Source of the DNA: Adineta steineri
Taxonomy: Eukaryota; Rotifera; Eurotatoria; Adinetida; Adinetidae
Reading direction: 5' to 3'
Assembly: GCA_905250115.1 (NCBI GenBank)
Contig: CAJNOI010000122.1
Coordinates: forward strand, 169,390-233,389
Length of the DNA: 64,000 bases
Positions 11,092 to 23,216 of this stretch are shown here, piece after piece; position 1 is the stretch's first letter, and every line of letters begins with the position of its first letter. The notes under the pieces were generated by a model. It worked only from the letters and a program-made list of their open reading frames with translations. It did no database searches and had not been told where the DNA came from. Made by a program: the position numbers and the translations under genes.

Positions 11092-13788
11092 TCAACCAAA
11101 CGTGTATAGGGTGCATACATCACTTGCTGTCACTTCACGACTGTATACTCGAAAATCATCCACAACACCTGCAAATGGGCCTGGCAATACTTGATTGCCT
11201 GGAAGTGTGGTGCAGCTCATACAGCCGTTTAAACAGCCACCTAATGTCACGTAATTAACCCAACTCGACGCAGTCTGATAAGTTGTCGCTGCTATTGATC
11301 CAACTAAAACATTATTGATATATAGTCGAAGTCCATTTGTCGAACTCCACGTCTGAACAATATGAGTAAAATCGGTCAGTGACAGAGTTGAATACGATAT
11401 AGCCACATAACTAGTATTTGTCATCATTTGAACTATTAATGAACCATTTGATGAGAAGCCGATAAAAGGAGCACAAAAATCAGTACCCGAACTATTGGTC
11501 GATACGTGTACGATTGTCCCCGCAAGTGACTGTGGCTTCACCCACAGTGAAAAGCTGAATGGCTGATCGGCTATGCCAAGAGCAAGAAAACCTGATGCTT
11601 GGAAGAATGAAGTGGAAATACCCATAAATGAAATAGCTTGTAGAGTTCGACCACTGACTAGATTATAATTTGAAGCGACAGATGAGACTGAATTTGGTCC
11701 GAGATCAAGTAGTGGTGAACTTCCATCGAAGCTGAAACGAGCCGCCAAAGTGGCCTGTTCCAAAATTTCACACGCAGACTTTAGTCGACCACTAACGGAC
11801 AGCTCGTCAATGTAACCCTGTAATCATCGAAATTATTCATATTTTAATTTAGTTAAACTTAGCATTGAAAAAATCAAACTCATCCGTTCGTTTTCGAAAG
11901 AAAGTCTCCATTTTTACACCTAAGATGTATAGTCTATTATTAATGTTATTCATATTATGTTTTGAGACTAGCACTGTTGCAAAGCCTACAGGCTCCACAA
12001 TGTCCGATCGATAATTTGGTAGCTTGCAGTTAATGAAGTTATACAATACTACTGTAATAATACTTTGTGATCACATCTCAGTAATCGTTTGGAATATATA
12101 TTACTAATCGAGTAGATCATTCAAATTTTTTTAGATGAAAACTGTTTGATGGCTACTTAAACTAAGATCAATTTATATGCAGATGAAACAGAATGTTTCT
12201 TAAAATGAGTGTGAAAATATTTTCCTTCGATATAACAATACAGATGATCGAGTATTTTAGTACAAACCTGAAATGTAATATGCTGTGACAAAACAGGAAT
12301 ATTGCCAATCTGAAAGCTGCCATTGGTTGCTTTCAACACCGAAGAGGTTGAGCCTCCTGACAGAAAAATTCCATTGCGGTAGATAGACAGTGTTCGATTT
12401 GTGGCATCATATACGAAAGCTGCATGCACCCAATTATTGGTCACAATGGCTGGTGTATAGGTATTGACATCATCATTATAAAGACCAAAGTAAAGTGGAT
12501 AGATCGAGCCAGTTTTACGAAGTGTTATATGGAGACATTTATCGGTTACTGTTATGGGGCAGAGACCACAAATACTTTGATGTGTTGGATTTGTCAGGCC
12601 AGTTGGATAAATCCAAGCATCTATAGAAAAGCTTGTGTTTGCTATAGGAATGTACGAAGTTGACACCATTTGAGTAGAATTAGCGGCAAATGAAATGGCT
12701 TGACCAGCGTAACCTTGAACAAATACAAGACTAGGACTACCTGTTGCGATGCCATTATGCAAATTGAACTCATCAGAATAGTCGTTTTCAAAACGCCATT
12801 TACCCAAGATTGATGCTGTAGATAACCAAGTTTGGTTGAGACAACTAGTGTTACATGTGGGCTGAATCGTTGTTGTACCTTATAAATATCGTCATGATTT
12901 TTTAAATATAAAGAGTTATGAATGTGGGTTAGAGTTTGGGTATGGATACTGTATTCGCCTAGCACTCACACCCACCCATCCACTGTATAATAAAGATTCT
13001 GAAACTGTGATTTTTTTCAGGAAATTTGTCAGTAAAATAAGTACGAGCTACAAATAAAATCGATGTAACTCATGAGCTATAAAAGATACAAACGTATGAC
13101 TGATCTTAAATTAACTTATATATTCGAAGGTCTGCCATCGTAATTAATTAATTACGTTCTAAGTTGAGAATGTGAATATTCTAATTATCATTCAATCACT
13201 CATACACTTGAATTCAGACCAATATCACATCACACTCTGAATATTCTTTTTTATTAAAAATCTCTGTACAAATTTGAAGTTTTTAATAGAACTAACTGTA
13301 TTTTTTTTATACATAAAAATCAAATGAACATTTTTTAATGTCATATAACGAAAAAAAATAAGAGTACTGATGAACTATTTTTTTCGAAAATTTACTTTCT
13401 ACAATGACAACTGGAGAATGATCTACGTAATATATTATCATTTGTATCTCATCACAGATTGTTATTCAACGAAAATAGTACATACTTAATGTTTCTGTTG
13501 CAACTGTTTTTGATGTCAACCAGAATGTCAGTACAATAGCTAAACCTATTCCAGCTAGTAATGATCCAACAATACAGCATCTAAAACACCAATACCACGT
13601 AAAGGATGTGTTCTTTTGATCAACTCTGGTACTGAAATATTAGATATTTAAACATCTTGAAATCGATATTGTACTTACTGATTATTATCATCATCATCTG
13701 TCCAGGCATTGCGTTTGATTGCTAAATAACTTAGACGTTTGGTCGATACTGGATCCGATAACCAGTCGGACCTTTGTCGGCTTACCAT
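11092..13788 (-). CDS. LamG-domain type II membrane protein (four exons)
   Basis: Exons 13679-13788, 13486-13631, 12268-12878 and 11092-11817 join in phases 2, 1 and 0 to give 530 aa. Residues 1-50 are a polar cytoplasmic segment starting MVSRQRSDWL. A transmembrane helix follows in exon 2 (CIVGSLLAGIGLAIVLTFWL). Then come a Thr-rich linker with two cysteines (PTCNTSCLNQTW) and two concanavalin A/LamG-like domains. These carry FSIDAWIYPTG and NWVHAAFVYD in the first, and FSFSLWVKPQ and GVVDDFRVYSREV in the second. Type II topology and an extracellular glycan/protein-binding role follow from the family. The second intron (12879-13485) is unusually long for this window and contains a telomere-like palindrome. 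All junctions preserve frame. Confidence 0.85.
12921..12985. repeat. Telomere-like palindrome inside an intron
   Basis: G arm ATGTGGGTTAGAGTTTGGG, spacer with GATACTGTATTCGCCTA, C arm CTCACACCCACCC. The spacer core is shared with copies at 16215 and, inverted, 55936. Located in intron 2 of the LamG gene. Confidence 0.7.
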
Positions 13789-15270
13789 TATGCGCAATGT
13801 CAGTAGATTGGTAGCTGATTTCGATCGGAATTGAATAAAGTAAAAATATGTATATATATATATGGTTTATATAATAAAAAATAATTAATAATAAGCCCAT
13901 TTCAACGGATTCGAACATATAATATAAATTTCACCATTTTAATCAAAATTTTGACCTCGAGAATAGAAAAAAAAAGTGTTGCAGAATGTATGTTCGATTG
14001 AAAAATTCATTGTTTATTAGAGATGAATGAGTTGAGTGTGACAATTGGAAGAAGGAAAGTAAGGACGAGGTTGCTTTATTCTATCAATAAAATTCACAAG
14101 TCGATAACCCACCATTGATAGTCATCAATAAATCGATTTTGACTTTGACGTCTCTATACAAACAGGAATTTTAAAAAGTAAATATATTCTAACAATATTG
14201 CATGTTATTAAATACAGATTGGATTTAATTCTAGATTCCAAGATTTTACCTCTTCTAACTAAATTATGAATATTTCTAAATTTAACGTATAATAATCATT
14301 TCATTACATATAACGAATTGATTGTATTCTTTTATTTGTTTTCGTCGTATTTTTTACATCAATCTTCAGAACAAAAAGAATTTTCTTGGGAAAATAAAAT
14401 CTTATCATTTGATTATTGTTGCTCATGAATTAAAAAATCGCATATATAAGGTTTATAATCAATTATTTTATTCGCTCATCGAATGGAAAAAATTCTTCTA
14501 ATTGTAAAACTTGAATTATGATTAAGATAATAATAAATCTATAACAAGATCATTATTCATGAAGCCAGGTGTGTTAGATTAGTTTCGATTTTGATTACAT
14601 TTTGACTATTTGAATTTGCTTCGAAATAATTATTTTACATATTCAATAAAAGAACTGTTTGTCTTTGATTCTTTTTCTTTTCTACATTTGAAACAATATT
14701 TGCATATATAATAATCAATATTTAAAAAAAACGCATCGATTTACACTCAACATGTTTTATCCAAGAAAATCAATCAGACTCTTTTTTGATGTACCTCATT
14801 TGTATAATAAAAAGTAAAAATACAGCATAAAAGTGAACTTATCCGAGTTTTAATATTCTTTATTATTAAAAGACCATATTGTAACTGAATTGATCAAGTG
14901 AGAAGAAGAAAATTTTTTTTATCCACTCAGTAATTTTATTTTAAAGAACTAGCTATTCATACCCATCCTATTCACGTACACATAGAAGTGCGAGGTGAAG
15001 AAATGAACAAAAGAAAATAAGGAGAAGAAAGAGGGTGATTACAGTGCATTCCTCTCACTTCTCGTCAAAGTGGAGAACAACAAAGAAGATGATGTAATAC
15101 ATCTTCTTTCCAATTGTATAAGAAGTAAATGAAATTGGAGAAAAAAATAAGAAAAAGAAAGAAGAGATTTGGATGAACAATATGATGGTTATGTGGAAAA
15201 TAGGAGAGACAAAAAACATTTATAAATTAGATATTGAATGAGTTCATAGAGAAAGATCAAAATTGTTAAT
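13789..15270. other. Intergenic, strongly AT-rich
   Basis: No coding or repeat signal apart from A/T runs and short GA-rich stretches around 15000-15160. Confidence 0.5.
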
Positions 15271-15540
15271 TTAGCAACAGCAAACCTTGGCACATGATCT
15301 TTTGACGGTGACAGTTTTCTTTCTGATAACTTTGCAACATGGTTTGCAGCAGCACACAGTTTTACGTACACAACAGCATGGACCACAGCAACAATCACAG
15401 CAAGGGTCGCAGCAAGAGCAACAACAAGGATCACAGCAAGAACAACAACAAGGGTCACAGCATGAACTACAACACGAGCCACAGCCGCAGCCACAACCAC
15501 AACCACAACCGCATCCGCAACCACAACCACAGCCTGGCAT
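15271..15540 (-). CDS. Ultra-cysteine-rich small protein
   Basis: An 89-residue frame begins MPG and has nine Cys-Gly pairs. It continues with CC/CCC clusters in a SCCDPCCC-type repeat (three near copies), then a basic segment (KVIRKKTVTVKRS) and a CCC end. Forty of 89 residues are Cys (45%). This resembles keratin-associated or cuticular Cys-rich proteins and could also bind metals; the sequence does not decide. No signal peptide if translation starts at this Met. An upstream in-frame extension exists but lacks a convincing start. The opposite-strand Gln-rich frames are shadows. Confidence 0.7.
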   Translation of the reverse strand: MPGCGCGCGCGCGCGCGCGCGSCCSSCCDPCCCSCCDPCCCSCCDPCCDCCCGPCCCVRKTVCCCKPCCKVIRKKTVTVKRSCAKVCCC

Positions 15541-16639
15541 ATTAATAGTAATAATGTAGTATAAAATAAAACTGAAGTAAGATAAGAACTGGTTTGTGAA
15601 ACTATGAGAAAAGGTGTATGTATATATATACTCAGAGGTAGAGAAACAAACAAAATTGTTTTCAGTCAACAAAACAATTAACTACTGCTCTCACATGACA
15701 ATAACTGAGATACACATGTGATAGAAAAATATATGAGGAGACATAAATAATAATTTGTTACTATTCATGCAATACACTGAACATCACGTACTATTGCATA
15801 TCATTTCTCACTCATGCAATACAAGGAAAATATGAAATTCACACTTATTACCAACGTCTTTCCTTTGATTTGTTTTGATAGTGTAGAAAACATCTAAATT
15901 TAATTGCACTTTGATTTCGTAACCACAACTCTAAAAGGGTAAATGTCATTTGATACACCTTTTTTTGATAAAAACAGTGTTAATCAAAAAAAAAAACTAA
16001 ATGTTTTTGATGAAAAATATTGATTCTCACGTTCTAGTACACACACATACTGTAATATCATCAAATTACGTAAATATCATAACACAATGCAACACAAGAG
16101 AAAGCAGTATGAAAAACATATAATGTATGGATACAATAACAATAAGAATAGCCTTAATTTCATGTATCAGTTGTCAATGAATGAATGTTTCGATGATACA
16201 AAGGCGCGTAAAAATGAGAGTGTGGGTGTGATAGGGATACTGTATTCACCTAACACCCCCCCCCTCAAGAAAAATGCAAAACAAATTTTTACTTTGATTA
16301 ACGAAATTTTTTTCTTGAAAACTTGATATAGAGATAAATTCTCATAGCTTCAGTAGTTGTCGTTTTTTTTCAGAAATTCCACTATAGAACCCTCGAAACT
16401 CATTGAAAAAACAATAAATTATAGTCTCTTCGAAAATATATATTATGGACTATTTAAATAAGGATGAATCTCAAAATCGATATTTTTGAAGAGAAAAATG
16501 TTTTTTTGACCCGGGAGGAGGCCCTCAAGAAATCAATAGAAGAATTTTAGATAGATTGGTTTTGCTTTCTAGTTTATAGAAATAGATGATAAATGGGAGT
16601 TTCCGAATCTCATCATTTGTCAAAGAATCGATTAATTAT
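15541..16639. other. Intergenic with one palindrome
   Basis: Holds the telomere-like palindrome at 16215-16268 and A/T-rich sequence. No gene recognised. Confidence 0.5.
16215..16268. repeat. Telomere-like palindrome
   Basis: G arm GAGTGTGGGTGTGATAGG, spacer GATACTGTATTCACCTA, C arm a degenerate run of C. The spacer is nearly identical to that at 12921. Confidence 0.7.
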
Positions 16640-16909
16640 GGCTAAATACAATTCTTAATCGAATTTCATCACCTAAAAGCAATATACAACAAATTCGACA
16701 AACAGTCGAAAGTAAATCACAAGTTTTATATTATTTCATTAGAGAAATCATTGATACCAATTGAAGTAAATTATCTTCTACATCGTTGGAAACATGATAA
16801 AGTTCTTAAAACATTTTTTTTTATTATTCTTGATCAATTATATGGTGAATACCCAGGAATATTTTCAGAAATTTTAAATAAATTACCATCGAATTATATT
16901 CGTCATTGA
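16640..16909 (+). pseudogene. Unidentified coding remnant
   Basis: A frame ending at TGA 16907-16909 reads IPIEVNYLLHRWKHDKVLK and DQLYGEYPGIFSEILNKL with plausible protein composition. No start, domain or splice context was found. The stop codon directly abuts a telomere-like palindrome. Could be a truncated gene end or chance. Confidence 0.25.
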
Positions 16910-16980
16910 GGGTGTGAGTGAGAATATCAATGTGGATGTACGCCGGCTTGTTCTGTTCAAGTCCCACATCTACGCTCAAG
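16907..16980. repeat. Telomere-like palindrome
   Basis: Arms GAGGGTGTGAGTG...TGTGGATG and CCCACATCTACGCTCAAG. A degenerate copy. Confidence 0.55.
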
Positions 16981-17794
16981 ATAGACTTATTTGTTTATCT
17001 TCGGTGTAACAGTAGAAGAAGAGGTTTGCTATGCGTCGTAAAAGAAAAATGCATACTTGAGTTTTTTTTCTCTACTGTTTAGACGCTTGTTATCTTTTGA
17101 GACAAGTTGGAAAAAACCAAGACGTTTATTCATAATTGCGTCAGCGTGAAGAGAAAGAGACAAATACATTTGTTAAATAGACGCTGACTTGACGTAAATA
17201 ACGTTAGCAACATTTGAGGGTGTGAAGGTGGGTGTGTCTTCTTTCTATACCGACACTCACACCCACATCCACATCCCCTATCGACGCCCATATACACTCA
17301 CATCCACGCCAACATTTACACACCCCCATATCTGCATTTTATAACTGAAAACATGAAAATTCCTTTGACAATATAGTAAAAACGTGACACGTGGCGACTG
17401 CTTCTACTGACAATCGTCAATTGCGTCTTTTTTTTATAATAAACTATTGATAAGGAACAAACATGCGCATTACATAAATCATAGTTATCATGCGTAATTC
17501 TCTCTCGTTAAAACAAGTGCAATAAAGTAAATCATAAAAATACCAACAATGATTCAACCGATGTATATATATACGATCGAATATAGTGTAAAAGACACTC
17601 ATTTAGTGTCCTGAGCATACGCACTTTGCCTACCTATATAATTAACTATACTAAATTTTGAGACAAAACAGTAATCTCGATCACAGAATTGTTTATCTAC
17701 GATGATAATAGTAATTCTGAGATCGAGCAGATAAATGTTTAAGTGATCAAATGTGGCTTAATAGAATAAAATTTTAGATAATAATACAAGCATT
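16981..17794. other. Intergenic upstream of the dioxygenase gene
   Basis: Contains the compound palindrome at 17215-17330. The remainder is AT-rich with no recognised promoter motif. Confidence 0.5.
17215..17330. repeat. Telomere-like palindrome with extended C-rich arm
   Basis: G arm GAGGGTGTGAAGGTGGGTGTG, spacer of about 18 nt, then about 70 nt of CACACCCACATCC-like sequence. This is the longest C-rich arm in the window. Confidence 0.7.
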
Positions 17795-19489
17795 ATGTCT
17801 TGCCCTTACCTTCAATCAAATTTGGATAATATGAAAAACAACAATAGTAATGTTGATGAAATACCGATTTTGACAACAACGACAAATAGTATTACAAATG
17901 ATCATGCACACGTCACAGAACCATTAAATTACACGACATACTTAGGTTTAAATTCATTATTATCTTCATTGCGATGTCTCAGTCATGTTGATCGATCCAA
18001 TGAAAGCAGTCTACCTGTACATGATGAACATTTTTTCATTATAATTCATCAAGGTAAATCGAAAGAAAGCTTTATAATTAATTGATGAATTCTTCTTATA
18101 GCTTTTGAACTGTGGTTCAAAGAAATTATTTACGAAATCGATTCGATTCGAGACATTTTCGGCAGCAATGATGATGTTGCAACCTTTGTTTTTGACATCA
18201 GTTTACGTTTGAATCGAATAGGAAAAGTTTGGAAAATATTAATTGATCAATTACAATTACTTGAATCGATGACACCAATGGAATTCCTCGAATTTCGCGA
18301 TTTTATTACACCAGCAAGTGGATTTCAAAGTTTGCAATTTCGTATCATTGAAATGAAACTCGGTTTGACCGATAAATCACGAGATGCATATAAATCAAAT
18401 TTTTTTACTGAAACAATGTTTAAAGGCAAACAATCAAATGAACTTCAAACATCTATAGGAGAAGTTTCATTGTTACGGCATATTGAAGTAATATATGACA
18501 CTATATTATAGCTATAGACTATGTTCTATTGACGTTTTAGCGATGGCTTGAAAAAATCTATGATGAGACATCATTTAACTTTTGTGAAGTCTATGAAGAA
18601 GCTGTGGAATCTATGATTGATCATGATAAACAAGAAAAAATTCAGGTATGAATCAAACTATTATCAATAAACTGAATCTTTCTTATATTTCTTATAAGCA
18701 GAATGGCATCGATGAACAGATTGCTGAAATAGAGGCCGACAAGGCGAAATTGCAATTTGATGAAATGATTAATTCTATAAAATATCAAGTACTTGTGAAT
18801 AATAACCAACGTCGAATGAGTCATAAAGCTATGTTAGCTGCGTTGATGATTGCACATTATTATCAACAACCTTGTTTTCAACAGGTATATCAAATAATTA
18901 GTTTACTCATGGATAACGATACTTTAATGACAAGTTGGCGTCGTATGTAGAATAAACTTGTCTCTTTTAAAAAATATTTTATGATGTTTATGCATTCTTA
19001 GATAGGCATATTCTTTTGGTTCTTCGTCAGATTGGTCGAAAACCAGGTACAGGAGGTACTGATGGATTCACCTATCTCCAAGCAACACTTAAGTAAGTGA
19101 AAAAAATATAATAATAGTAATAAAATTTTAATATCATTTAAAATTAGTTTTTGATCTTGTTTTATTATAATTCATAAAATATATGCATACTGATCTTTGT
19201 CTTTTGCCTTTATTTAAGTGAAAAATATCAAGTGTTTATTGACTTCTTCAATATTTCTTCGTACCTGATACCTCGAAGATTTTTACCAGAATTTGTTGGA
19301 AATTCTGCATCACCAAGAGCAACTCTATCATCACTTACACTGCAATCTCCTCAGCAGATTCCTATTATGATTAAACAACAACCACACATTTCAAAACATT
19401 TATCTAACCAAGATTCGACGCAATATAAACAGTTTCTTTTCTGCTTGCTTTTGTTCGTTGCAGGATATTTCTTCTCGCTAATATATTAA
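17795..19489 (+). CDS. TDO2: Tryptophan 2,3-dioxygenase with C-terminal hydrophobic anchor (six exons)
   Basis: Exons 17795-18053, 18102-18487, 18541-18645, 18702-18942, 19002-19092 and 19219-19489 join in frame to 450 aa. Family hallmarks are HDEHFFIIIHQAFELWF (His76), the RRMSHKAMLAALMIAHY helix, WRHRH with the likely heme-ligand His333, GTGGTDGFTYLQ, and FNISSYLIPRRFLPEF. The enzyme opens the indole ring of L-tryptophan to N-formylkynurenine, the first step of the kynurenine and de novo NAD route. Animal homologues are about 400 aa and soluble. Here an extra tail of about 60 residues ends in FLFCLLLFVAGYFFSLIY, a candidate tail-anchor helix. The N-terminal 45 residues are low complexity and specific to this copy. 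Identification is very secure; membrane attachment is inference. Confidence 0.95.
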
Positions 19490-19537
19490 CTGGTCAGTAA
19501 AAAATATAGAGATGGCCAGTATATATGTTGATCGGTA

Positions 19538-19611
19538 TGAGGGTATGTGAAGGTGTGGGTGAGTTTATGTCTAGTGTGGCTGTCTCTCTTTCATCTACAT
19601 CTGCACCCTCT
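19538..19611. repeat. Telomere-like palindrome
   Basis: G arm GAGGGTATGTGAAGGTGTGG, C arm TCTACATCTGCACCCTC; degenerate. Lies about 50 nt past the dioxygenase stop. Confidence 0.6.
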
Positions 19612-19777
19612 TACTTTGATTGTTAAAGTTTTAAGTAACTTTGGACTAGTCATTGTTTTTATTTTAGCGTGCGTTCTTTTGATTTTATCCCGAAGTCCGC
19701 TTTCGACCAGTCAATTTTATTCTAGCTTATTGATCATTAGTGAATCAACTACAGACTAAAATCCTGGAAAACCATCT

Positions 19778-19858
19778 TGAGGTTGTGGATGTATATGGGT
19801 GAGAAAAGAGAAGATACCCACACTCACATCAACGCCCTCACCGTCATTCACACCCAAG
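19778..19858. repeat. Telomere-like palindrome
   Basis: G arm TTGAGGTTGTGGATGTATAT, C arm ACCCACACTCACATCAACGC, plus a further C-rich stretch. Confidence 0.6.
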
Positions 19859-20360
19859 ATTTTGGAATATTTCATTGAAATATTATTTTAATTGTATTAT
19901 AGTTAACTTCTCTTCTTCCTATTGTAAATTTTGATTTAGCTATATCATCGTCTGAGATGCAAACGAGATGAAGAAAATTTATTTCATTTTGACGAAACAG
20001 ATGTATCTATTGGATGTTTTTTCGCCGACACGGAGACGTAGATTCATCAGTCATTTACACACAAGCATATATTCATGTTTATTTCCGCATTCAAGTCAAC
20101 ACCTCATCCTCATTCTCACTCATGATATATATTAATAAACAGTTTGATTGTAATGAATAAGTTCTCTACATTAAAGAAATTGTTGATAGAATAGAAGAAA
20201 ATTTATTTTTTTTGATGAGCTCAACAACGACAAAAGCAATACAAAATGAATATACGTAATAAACAATGCTTAAATATTACTTGAATATACAACATAGAGG
20301 GAATGATACATTAAATTACAACACAACATTAATATTGTTTCACCGAAATAGATCATTTTC

Positions 20361-21449
20361 TTATGTTCCAGCCGGAATAGTGGGATGAGTTTGCATAATA
20401 TTAACATGTGGACGTCTTCGATTAAGCCAGACGCGAATATCATTCCTCAGTTCGGGTATTGCAAAACTTGTTGTTAATGGTGAACTTAACACAGGAATAT
20501 AAATCAAACCAAGTGTTAGCCAATTATCATGGATTTCTCGTATGAGTGGAGTTGAATGTGCTGTATAGATGACTGTAGTTATGCTTACAGGTAACCAAGA
20601 AATATATAACATTCCCGTAACTGATAAAAGTTGTAATACCATTCCTTTATTTTTTTGCCAAATATTTTTTTGTAACATTCGTCGTTTATGAAGAATAACT
20701 CTTGTAAGAATAAAACCGTTTGAGAAAATGATGACAAATAATGGTGCTACAAACGTCAAAATCCACACAAATAGCCCAAAATCTCGAATTAATATAGAAC
20801 ATACACTGCCACATACAATAGCATTATAATTAAATTGAGTTTGACATGGATAGAGCACTGAAAAACTGAATACAAAGACTACCGAAATGATAAGTATTAA
20901 AAACATTGGTATATAATGTAGGATGTTCTTGTATCTGTTAACACAAAGTGATATTATCAATAGAATTATATATTTAAATTAACTTACTTGAGTAGAAATT
21001 TATTATGAAATACGAGTAAGTAACGTTCAATTGATAAATAAGCATTTAAATACATAGTACACATATTAAGAGTAGACATTAGTGTAAACCAATATGTACA
21101 AAATGTATAGTTTGGAATTGCTACTTCACCTCGATGAAGAAATTTAATTGTAAGAGGTAAATCAAGTATAGCCTGTATAAATAAAATTTGTTTCTTTTTC
21201 TATAGATAATATTCATAAAAATATTTTTACCTGAATAAAATAAATCAAAAAAAGACAAAAGATCAATTGATTACTTAATTTTTTAAATATTTCTTTGTTT
21301 TGTGTCACACGATAGAATACAAAACATGAACTAGCAACAGATGGTAAAATCAAAGCGATCAGAAAACCAAATGTAATTTTTTGAGCAAGTGTAATACTCA
21401 ATATAGCTCCGGCACTGCTCACACTACTATCGTTTGATAATAAACTCAT
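20361..21449 (-). CDS. Rhodopsin-like GPCR (three exons)
   Basis: Exons 21231-21449, 20988-21172 and 20361-20934 join in phases 0 and 2 to 325 aa. Seven hydrophobic segments are visible. TM1 begins ITFGFLIALILPSVASS. TM3 ends with an E-R-Y triad (SIERYLLVF). TM5 contains FGLFVWILTFVAPLF, TM6 LLSVTGMLYISWLPVSI and TM7 LGLIYIPVLSSPLTTSFAIP. The cytoplasmic tail is short. The N-terminus carries an NDS glycosylation site. Belongs to the large bdelloid class-A receptor expansion; ligand unknown. Confidence 0.85.
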
Positions 21450-22535
21450 TTGGTTTTCTCTTTCGCTCTTTTTAACAATAGAATCTAGAATAAATAATAT
21501 GTATAATTCCTGACAAGTCTATTACAATCATTGATTTAAATATAAGAGAAGGAAAATATAATTATACTTACTCGCTAAGTTGATAGATTTAACAGAGATT
21601 TTAAAAAAGATCTACTAGTGAAGGTACTCATATAGGAAGTACGACTGACTTTCCATAGTATTGCTATCTACTAGCGATGGCGGTAAGATAATTCTTGTAT
21701 CTCTTTTTAATGTATAGAATAGAAAAATGTCACATAAATTTCTAGACATCATAGAAATATCATTTTAGAAAACTAAACTAAATAATTCTTCTAAAAGCAA
21801 ACGAGTAGTCCATTGAATTAATCATGCATGAATACCTTCATTAAGGTTGTATGTCAATTAGAATATTCAGAAAAGGATTATTTTATCTGTCGTTTCCTTC
21901 GACTGGGTACATTGCTTATTATTTTATCTCCTTTTAATATATAGAACAGAAAATGTCACATAAACTTCTAGACATCATAGAAATATAATTTTAGAAAACC
22001 AAATTAAATAATTTATTTACAAGCAAATTTCAGGATTTACACACAAATCTACATTTTTGAAATTCTTACGGAAACAGAACTAACAATTACCATAATAATA
22101 CTAAAAAAGAATCTCGAATTTTGCAAGTCAGAATATCTTAATTCGATAGTAAAATAAAACAGATTTCATAAGTAAATTATTGTTTTATTAGAAAATAAAA
22201 TACAGATACAATTGTAAGAACAACACGAATTGAGAATTCTCATATCATCATGATAATCGAGTAAAATAGAAGATTTTGTTTCTCCTAATCAACAATTCTT
22301 TCTCTAATTAACAATGACAAGTCAAAAAAAACATGTTATTGTATATAATATCATGCTTTCATCAAAATAGATTAGAATATTTCTTTGTTAATGTCAGGAT
22401 TTAGTCGTCTATAGTATGTCATAGTATATTAATCAAGATTGCATAAATTTATAAAAAGAATCACTGTTATGTAAAGAACTTGTTTTATTCTATTTCATCA
22501 TTATTTTAATCAAATCCAATTATTAAGTTCTATTA
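21450..22535. other. Intergenic with an imperfect direct repeat
   Basis: About 100 nt at 21699-21805 recurs at 21925-22027. Shared blocks include AATGTCACATAAA and TTCTAGACATCATAGAAATA. No coding content. Confidence 0.6.
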
Positions 22536-22890
22536 TTAACTCCTTCAGGACGGGTGGTACACCGTATATACCAGTCTTTTTTTTAAAGAAACATGTTATC
22601 TATTGACGATGATAAGTAGTTGTGTACACGTTAGAATATACTTATAGCGGTGATATATATCTTATATGACTTGCGTAATTATGACCTATTTTCTTCCTTT
22701 TCTTCTATGCATTAAACGATTATGCTGTATCTTCTTGATTTATTCTCTTGCATACATAGGTGAATATTGTGTTGTTAGGTGATGCGATCGTGTACACAGC
22801 ATATTAATAAATTTAAATAAAAAACAGAATCGTCTGATTCTTTAAAATCTATTTCTTTTCAAAAAAATAATCCCGTCCTGAAAGGATTAA
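22536..22890. mobile_element. piggyBac-like MITE with TTAA ends
   Basis: TTAA at 22536-22539 is followed by CTCCTTCAGGACGGG. At the other end CCCGTCCTGAAAGGA is followed by TTAA at 22887-22890. The inverted termini match over about 14 of 16 positions and the flanking TTAA is the piggyBac target duplication. The interior of about 347 nt has no reading frame, so it is a non-autonomous element needing a transposase in trans. Clear structure; family membership is inferred from TTAA and terminus style. Confidence 0.75.
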
Positions 22891-23216
22891 CTGATATCAA
22901 CAGGCTTACTATAAATAATAAAATAGTAAAATTGCTCTCATGAATAAGTATCTTATATCGAGTCTTTTCGCCCTTTATTATAAAGGTTCATTATGTGTAG
23001 AATATATAATCATCCCTGTTAGGACCAACCTAAATTATATATTTTTCATTTTCAAATCGATATTAATACAAGACAAAATTTGAAGATATCAGTTTTTATT
23101 GGGTATCATCAGCAAATAGCAGTGTTTATCTATGATTTATAGTAACAACATTATCTTCGATGAATATCTTATTCAGTCTATAGAACATGATTAAATACAA
23201 TGGTTTCTAAAAAAAG

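Larger units (their letters stand above)
19490..20360. other. Intergenic with two palindromes
   Basis: Palindromes at 19538-19611 and 19778-19858 and a C-rich half near 20098-20125. No gene seen. Confidence 0.5.

Noticed and set aside
15287-15559. Gln-rich plus-strand frames opposite the Cys-rich gene
   Set aside because: They are the complement of Cys/Gly codons (TGT/GGT gives CAA/CAC-type codons), with no start context; shadows.
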